Source of the DNA: an uncultured Veillonella sp.
GTDB taxonomy: Bacteria > Bacillota > Negativicutes > Veillonellales > Veillonellaceae
DNA length: 46,083 bases
Assembly (NCBI RefSeq): GCF_900545795.1
Contig: NZ_URAR01000015.1
Location: 1-46,083 of the forward strand
Direction of reading: 5' to 3'
Within the stretch, counting starts at the first letter, position 1; every line of letters starts with the position of its first letter. This document shows, piece by piece, positions 41,842 to 46,083 of this stretch. A program made the translations under genes and the position numbers. The notes under the pieces were generated by a model. The model worked only from the letters and a program-made list of their open reading frames with translations, ran no database searches and was not told where the DNA came from.

Positions 41842-43320
41842 TTATAAAATCTTAGGTAAAATGAATTCTACCCAAGGAATGCCGATTAAAATGAATACAG
41901 CAAGGTAGATGATGCCAAAGATAGCACCAAGCTTCCAAAATTCAGGGCCTTTAACATAGCCGCTAGCAAACCATACAGGGCTATGACCGGTACCATATGG
42001 CGTCAGGATCCCCATAATACCCATAGGAAGTAAGAGGATTAACATGATTTGGCTTGCATCGGCACCAGGAATTTGTAAAATCAAGGTAGCAAATAAGCCT
42101 ACCATAGCAGTTACATAGGCAGTACCAGAAGCGAAGAAGTAACGAAGCACGCAGAATGCGAAGAGTAATCCAAGGGTAGCCCACATTAAATCTAAGCTTA
42201 CAAGAGAAGAACCAAAGGCATTGGCTAACCATTTTAAGAAGCCAACATTTTTAAGGCCTTCTGCCATAGGAACTAAAGTGGCAAACCAAGTTAATACGTT
42301 CCATGCTGGTTTATTAGCTAAGAAGTCGCTCCAAGTGATGATTTTAGAAACCACCATCAACACAATAACTACAAGAGCTGTAGTAGTTGGGTTAATTTTG
42401 AAGTAGCTAGCGCCAATCCAAAGTACAAGAGCTAGGATGGAAATACAAGCCATAGCAATTTCAGAGGCGCTCATTTTACCAAGCTTGTGGAATTCTTCTT
42501 TAGCCCAAGCGGCAATTTCAGGAGAGCCTTTTACCTCTGGAGGGCAAAGGAAGTACGTTAAGAGTGGTGTAATGAGGAATAAGATAATACCTACAGGAGC
42601 AACAGCTAAGAACCAGCTAGTCCAGTTAACTGTAGGAACACCAGCTTTGGCAGCTAATTCAACGGCTAATGGGTTAGGTGCTTGGCCAGTAAGGAATAAG
42701 GTACTGGACACACAAGTGGTAGCCAAGCTAACCCAGCAAAGATAGGATCCAATTTTACGAGGATTTTTGTCTGGATAGCTGTCAAACATAGGGCAAATAC
42801 TAGAAACAATAGGGTAAATAGTACCGCCACTACGAGCTGCATTACTTGGAATAAATGGCGCTAAAATCAAGTCTGTAATAGCAATGGCATAACCAAGACC
42901 TAAGGATGATTTACCTAGTTTTTCCACTAAATACAAGGCAATACGACGGCCAAGACCACTGTTTTGGTAACCAATACCAATCATGAAAGCGGCAAAGATT
43001 AACCATACAATAGAGTTAGAGAAGCCGCTAAGGCCCCAGTTAACAGCGGTGGCAGCAGTGATTGTAACTGCTTTACCGGCTTTGTCAACTACAGGCATGC
43101 CAACCTTAAAAAGAATAGATAAAGTAATAGCAATAAGTCCGATAAAAGCTGGTGGCATTGGCTCTAAAATTAAGCCTACTACTAATGCAGCGAAGATACT
43201 AACAAAAATCCATGCACCATTTGTTAGTCCTTCTGGAGCACCGATGGCAAATACGATAAGGCCAATGATGATTGGCGCCAAGTACTTGCTCGCTGCTCGT
43301 AAATTAAATTTTGATTCCAT
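41842..43320 (-). CDS. DASS-family (CitT/TtdT-type) anion transporter
   Basis: 492 residues from the ATG at 43320, with AAAGGAG about 7 bases upstream; a longer frame to 43359 lacks a site. Twelve or more transmembrane segments are predicted. The substrate-site motif FIPSNAARSGGTIYPIV is present, and the second half ends with LTPYGTGHSPVWFASGYVKGPEFWKLG, close to the citrate/succinate or tartrate/succinate antiporter subgroup. Members move di- or tricarboxylates in exchange for succinate or with sodium. Given an organism of this type, malate, citrate or tartrate uptake is plausible; this is inference. Single gene, convergent with ssrA. Confidence 0.9.
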   Translation of the reverse strand: MESKFNLRAASKYLAPIIIGLIVFAIGAPEGLTNGAWIFVSIFAALVVGLILEPMPPAFIGLIAITLSILFKVGMPVVDKAGKAVTITAATAVNWGLSGFSNSIVWLIFAAFMIGIGYQNSGLGRRIALYLVEKLGKSSLGLGYAIAITDLILAPFIPSNAARSGGTIYPIVSSICPMFDSYPDKNPRKIGSYLCWVSLATTCVSSTLFLTGQAPNPLAVELAAKAGVPTVNWTSWFLAVAPVGIILFLITPLLTYFLCPPEVKGSPEIAAWAKEEFHKLGKMSASEIAMACISILALVLWIGASYFKINPTTTALVVIVLMVVSKIITWSDFLANKPAWNVLTWFATLVPMAEGLKNVGFLKWLANAFGSSLVSLDLMWATLGLLFAFCVLRYFFASGTAYVTAMVGLFATLILQIPGADASQIMLILLLPMGIMGILTPYGTGHSPVWFASGYVKGPEFWKLGAIFGIIYLAVFILIGIPWVEFILPKIL

Positions 43321-43691
43321 AAGAATTCTCCTTTCTTCATAACTTATAAGCACTTGCACAGATACTGTCTAAAAAGCTTATAAATTATCGTATGATTCAT
43401 TATATAGAAAAAATGACACTAAGTATAGATAAAATAAGGGCTATTTCATGAAAATGTGGGACGAAAATATGAATTTATAACTATATAATTTATGGATTAA
43501 ATAATTAATATTCATTTTAACGGATAATATTATAAAATAAGAAATAAATAATTAATATAACAATAAAATATTGCAATAAAATCTATATAGATAAAATAAC
43601 TCTATTAATCTTATGATTTATTCGTTTTATAAAAAAGTCTAAGAAAAAAAGATTAGAAAGTTGAATAGAAAAGATTAGTTCAAAAAAGTAT
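43321..43691. promoter_or_regulatory. AT-rich divergent gap between the DASS gene and tRNA-Leu
   Basis: It holds an inverted pair TTATAAGC (43344-43351) and GCTTATAA (43376-43383) and, on the minus strand, TATAAT (43399-43404), probably the -10 of the transporter gene. The -35 is not clear. The rest, 43440-43690, is AT-rich without other structure. Confidence 0.45.
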
Positions 43692-43720
43692 TTGACAAAT
43701 ATGTGGAATTACTGTAAAAT
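43692..43720 (+). promoter_or_regulatory. tRNA-Leu promoter
   Basis: TTGACA (43692-43697), 17 bp, TAAAAT (43715-43720), about 20 bp upstream of the tRNA. Confidence 0.75.
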
Positions 43721-43738
43721 TATTTTTGTTCCATTCGT

Positions 43739-43822
43739 GCCGGAGTGGCGGAATGGCAGACGCACTTGACTCAAAATCAAGCGGGTAACACCGTGTGGGT
43801 TCAAGTCCCACCTCCGGCACCA
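43739..43822 (+). tRNA. tRNA-Leu (anticodon CAA)
   Basis: 84 nt with encoded CCA. Acceptor GCCGGAG pairs with CTCCGGC. The anticodon stem-loop is CTTGA, CTCAAAA, TCAAG, so the anticodon is CAA (reads TTG). The T-loop is GGTTCAAGTCC. The long variable arm GCGGGTAACACCGTGT is class II, as expected for tRNA-Leu. Confidence 0.95.
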
Positions 43823-43825
43823 ATT

Positions 43826-43877
43826 TAAATGAGCTCCATAATAATTCATTTATTGAATTGTTATGGAGCTTTTTTCT
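43826..43877 (+). terminator. Intrinsic terminator after tRNA-Leu
   Basis: GAGCTCCATAATAATTCA pairs with TGAATTGTTATGGAGCTTTT, followed by a T-rich tail. Confidence 0.85.
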
Positions 43878-43900
43878 TTGTGTCGCAGGGCATGGAAGTG

Positions 43901-44056
43901 TAGTTTAAACATGCTACAATAAAGAGTAGTTTGAACATTCTACAATACAGGGGAGTTTGAACATGTTACAATAAAGAACAGTTTAAATATGCTACAATAA
44001 TGAACAGTTTAAACATGCTATAATAAAGTATGGATGAAAATATGCTACAACATAAA
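43901..44056. repeat. Six tandem 26-bp repeats
   Basis: Units start at 43901, 43927, 43953, 43979, 44005 and 44031. The consensus is AGTTTAAACATGCTACAAT followed by AAAGAA; the last unit is the most diverged. Each has a -10-like TACAAT (TATAAT in unit 5). Units are contiguous with no unique spacers, so this is not a CRISPR array. Confidence 0.85.
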
Positions 44057-44108
44057 TAGAAAGAAAAGAACAAGTCAGCGTATTATATACAATATAAAGG
44101 GGGACACT

Positions 44109-44504
44109 ATGAAACTAAGTAAAGAAAATGACCTCAAGCATTTGTTGGATGTGGTTGAATGTTTAGAAATAGTAGCTAAAAAGTTATCGAGGCTTAATGG
44201 GGAAAAAAGCTCATTAGAAGACGATTTTTATCGTGATTCATTTATTCCGCCCATTATGTATATAGGGAAATCTATGGAACAGCTGAGTAGTGAAACACAA
44301 ACCTTGTTGAAGGTATTTCAATATACTAATCTTGAAGCGTTATATAGGGAGTTTACTCATATGCGTTGGGATGTACATACGGATTTACTATGGACTGTTA
44401 TAACTGATGAGCTTCCTAAGATGCATGCGCAGATCTGCGAAATACTTATGAAGGAGTATAGCGTCGATTTAGCAGATAAAACGAATGTTTTTAGAGACAA
44501 TTAA
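44109..44504 (+). CDS. Orphan HepT-like (DUF86-type) protein with degenerate motif
   Basis: 131 residues from the ATG at 44109, with AAAGGGGG about 5 bases upstream; an in-frame extension to 44034 runs into the repeats and lacks a site. All-helical. The stretch RDSFIPPIMYIGKSMEQLSS and the end MRWDVHTDLLWTVITDELPKMHAQICEIL resemble HepT toxins (RN-x3-HxYF...W..I..DLP.L...I). The RNase motif RX4HxY is not intact: R86-W-D-V-H90 is one residue short and the tyrosine is replaced. No MntA-type nucleotidyltransferase antitoxin is adjacent. It may be a remnant or repurposed domain; homology is moderate confidence. Confidence 0.55.
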   Translation: MKLSKENDLKHLLDVVECLEIVAKKLSRLNGEKSSLEDDFYRDSFIPPIMYIGKSMEQLSSETQTLLKVFQYTNLEALYREFTHMRWDVHTDLLWTVITDELPKMHAQICEILMKEYSVDLADKTNVFRDN

Positions 44505-44569
44505 TTAGAACGTATTATTATATTAATCTTAAGTGAAAATAAAATAACATATAATTGAGCTTGAAATAA

Positions 44570-44607
44570 GAAACTGCAAAACTATTTATAGTTTTGCAGT
44601 TTTTTTG
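44570..44607 (+). terminator. Intrinsic terminator after the HepT-like gene
   Basis: AAACTGCAAAACTAT, TT, ATAGTTTTGCAGTTT and a seven-T run. Confidence 0.9.
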
Positions 44608-44940
44608 TTTATAAGTTTAAATCTTACTGAATAAAGTGATAATTTAATCTAGATAAATAGCAAAAGTTAATTGTATTGATTAATTATTTTTGAGTAGTTT
44701 TTTTGTTGTTGGATAAAACGTTTTTATTATAGAAAAAATATCATAATGAAGAAAAATTAATGAAATAAAAATTCATAAATAGAAATAAAATTATAAGTAA
44801 AATATGAAGTTTGATTAATTTTTATATTTATTATTAATTGAAAAAATTGATATATAACATGTAATAAAGTGCATAATAGAATAGATTCTTTATAATTTTG
44901 AATAAATGGTGAAAGAGTCTAAATGAAAATGAAGTAATGA
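44608..44940. other. AT-rich intergenic stretch
   Basis: About 330 very AT-rich bases upstream of the adhesin promoter. No gene or stable structure is seen; the composition resembles upstream elements of surface-protein genes. Confidence 0.4.
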
Positions 44941-44960
44941 TTAACCCCTTTGTAACAGTA

Positions 44961-44990
44961 TTGACACTATGTAATTCGGTCTACTATACT
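44961..44990 (+). promoter_or_regulatory. Adhesin promoter
   Basis: TTGACA (44961-44966), 18 bp, TATACT (44985-44990). The start codon is at 45249, so the leader is about 250 nt, unusually long. Confidence 0.75.
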
Positions 44991-45248
44991 GATTTCTAGC
45001 AAAAGAGTGAATCATACTTTTAATTACTATCTATATATTTTTAAATTGTTAAATTAAGTTTTAAGTAAAACCTTTTTTTCTGAAAAGTTGAGTTTTGTGT
45101 AAAAATATTTTTAATTAATTTAAATATTAAATTAATGATGTGATTATGTTTTGAACAAGATTAAAAATATGAGATATTCACTCTCGGAAGTTTTATTATT
45201 CGATTTATTTCTGTGTTTTTGTGTATGAAAGGAGCTTAAAACTGTAGA

Positions 45249-46083
45249 ATGAATAAGATATTTAAAATTGTGTGGAGTAAGACGAAGGGGTGCTACGTTG
45301 TCGCCTCAGAATTTGCTAAGAGTCATCAAGCCGGTGGAGCTAAACGTACAAGACGTTTAACGGCAGCTGTTATGGCCGCATTGATCTTAGCGCCACAAGC
45401 AACTACATTTGCAACGTATATTACAACTACTGGTACTGCATCAACTTCCTTTGCCGCAGGTTCTGCTGGTGATGGTGTATTAACTGTAAGTGGCTCTAAT
45501 GGTGTAGTAGTTACTATTTCTACAGCAGGGAGTACTATTTATAACAGTGGTACCATGGTTATTAGTTTAGATGACTCTACTGTAACTGCCATTAGCACAG
45601 CCGTTTCTAGTGTAAGTTCGGCATCTACTAGTGCTGATGCAGCAAGTACTAGTGCAAGTAGTGCATCCACTAGCGCTGAGTCAGCAAGTACAAGTGCATC
45701 CAGTGCTACTTCTAGTGCTACTGCAGCAAGTACCAGTGCTAGTACAGCAGCATCTAGTGCGACTGTAGCAAGTACAAGTGCATCTAGCGCTACTTCTAGT
45801 GCAGACGTAGCAAGTACAAGTGCATCCAATGCAGCGGTAAGTGAAAGTAATGCAGTTACAAGTGCATCTAGCGCATCTACTAGTGCCGATGCAGCAAGTA
45901 CAAGTGCATCCAATGCAGTGGTAAGTGAAAGTAATGCGGCTTCTAGTGCATCTAGCGCATCTACTAGTGCCGATGCAGCAAGTACAAGTGCATCCAATGC
46001 AGTGGTAAGTGAAAGTAATGCGGCTTCTAGTGCATCTAGCGCATCTACTAGTGCCGATGCAGCAAGTACAAGTGCATCCAATG
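45249..46083 (+). CDS. ESPR-type surface adhesin/autotransporter, N-terminal part (runs off the window)
   Basis: At least 278 residues, open to the window end. Residues 1-25 (MNKIFKIVWSKTKGCYVVAS...) are an extended signal peptide region (ESPR). A hydrophobic core (about 38-57, TAAVMAALILAPQATTFA) follows. These precede type V autotransporters, mostly trimeric ones, in outer-membrane bacteria. After a short leading domain (about 60-118) the protein becomes Ser/Ala/Thr-rich with a 7-residue period and perfect 28-residue repeats, likely a stalk. GGAG (45231) is 14 bases from the ATG, an unusually long spacing. The C-terminal barrel would lie beyond the window. Confidence 0.85.
   Translation, partial: MNKIFKIVWSKTKGCYVVASEFAKSHQAGGAKRTRRLTAAVMAALILAPQATTFATYITTTGTASTSFAAGSAGDGVLTVSGSNGVVVTISTAGSTIYNSGTMVISLDDSTVTAISTAVSSVSSASTSADAASTSASSASTSAESASTSASSATSSATAASTSASTAASSATVASTSASSATSSADVASTSASNAAVSESNAVTSASSASTSADAASTSASNAVVSESNAASSASSASTSADAASTSASNAVVSESNAASSASSASTSADAASTSASN
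45871..46083 (+). repeat. Perfect 84-bp coding repeats in the adhesin
   Basis: Identical sequence recurs with a period of 84 bp: GCGCATCTAC starts at 45871, 45955 and 46039. Each unit encodes 28 residues, four heptads reading ASTSADA ASTSASN and AVVSESN AASSASS. The array continues beyond the window. A less exact, same-style repeat is visible from about 45620. Confidence 0.92.

Noticed and set aside
43901..44056. Possible CRISPR array
   Set aside because: The 26-bp units are contiguous, diverge from each other and have no unique spacers; no cas gene is nearby.
45539..46081. A 180-codon minus-strand reading frame opposite the adhesin repeats, rich in Leu/Ala/Asp
   Set aside because: It is the reverse complement of the Ser/Ala-rich coding repeats, whose codons happen to lack stops on the other strand. 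It lacks a plausible start context, while the plus strand has ESPR, signal peptide and RBS.

Overview
The window looks like a chromosomal segment of a Veillonella-like member of the Negativicutes. This is inferred from three things. The DNA is AT-rich and Firmicutes-type genes with strong Shine-Dalgarno sites dominate (ctsR-mcsA-mcsB-clpC, sigH, a T-box, mrnC, rae1). The right edge encodes a surface protein with an extended signal peptide (ESPR), which needs an outer membrane. The species is not determined from sequence alone.

Left part (1-20.5 kb) is a catabolic and accessory region. A divergent IclR regulator faces a three-gene sugar-acid operon (YjhG-type dehydratase, GntP-type permease, YjhH-type aldolase), the same gene content as the E. 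coli yjhIHGF cluster. Next come a secreted small protein and a YqhD-like alcohol dehydrogenase behind a promoter of MerR type (19-bp spacer filled by a dyad). A RibD-C protein, an isochorismatase-family hydrolase, a MarR regulator and an SMR efflux protein follow. Then comes a second metabolic block: a uroporphyrinogen-decarboxylase-family protein, a creatinase-like M24 protein with altered metal ligands, a LysR regulator, a DcuC transporter and a CyuA/UPF0597 protein. A 32-bp perfect palindrome lies between lysR and dcuC. An HxlR regulator, an aldo/keto reductase and a ferritin close the region.

Middle part (20.5-41.8 kb) is conserved housekeeping. It holds the heat-shock operon ctsR-mcsA-mcsB-clpC, then radA, yacL, a fused ispDF, gltX and pepT. 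A cysteine T-box leader precedes cysS-mrnC-rlmB-rae1, then sigH-secG, rnr, smpB and tmRNA (ssrA).

Right part (41.8-46.1 kb) holds a CitT-type DASS anion transporter on the minus strand and tRNA-Leu(CAA). An array of six 26-bp tandem repeats lies in front of an orphan, motif-degenerate HepT-like protein. Last is the start of a large Ser/Ala-rich ESPR adhesin whose perfect 84-bp repeats run off the window.

The most interesting signals outside ordinary gene content are: the MerR-type promoter on the YqhD-like gene and the possible link of that gene to the sugar-acid operon (glycolaldehyde disposal); the creatinase-like/UroD-like pair; a recurring family of long two-part hairpin terminators; intergenic 24-26-bp minisatellites, one of which appears to grow out of the 3' end of a coding sequence; and a CtsR with an unusually long linker. 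No insertion sequence, CRISPR array, prophage or rRNA gene was seen.
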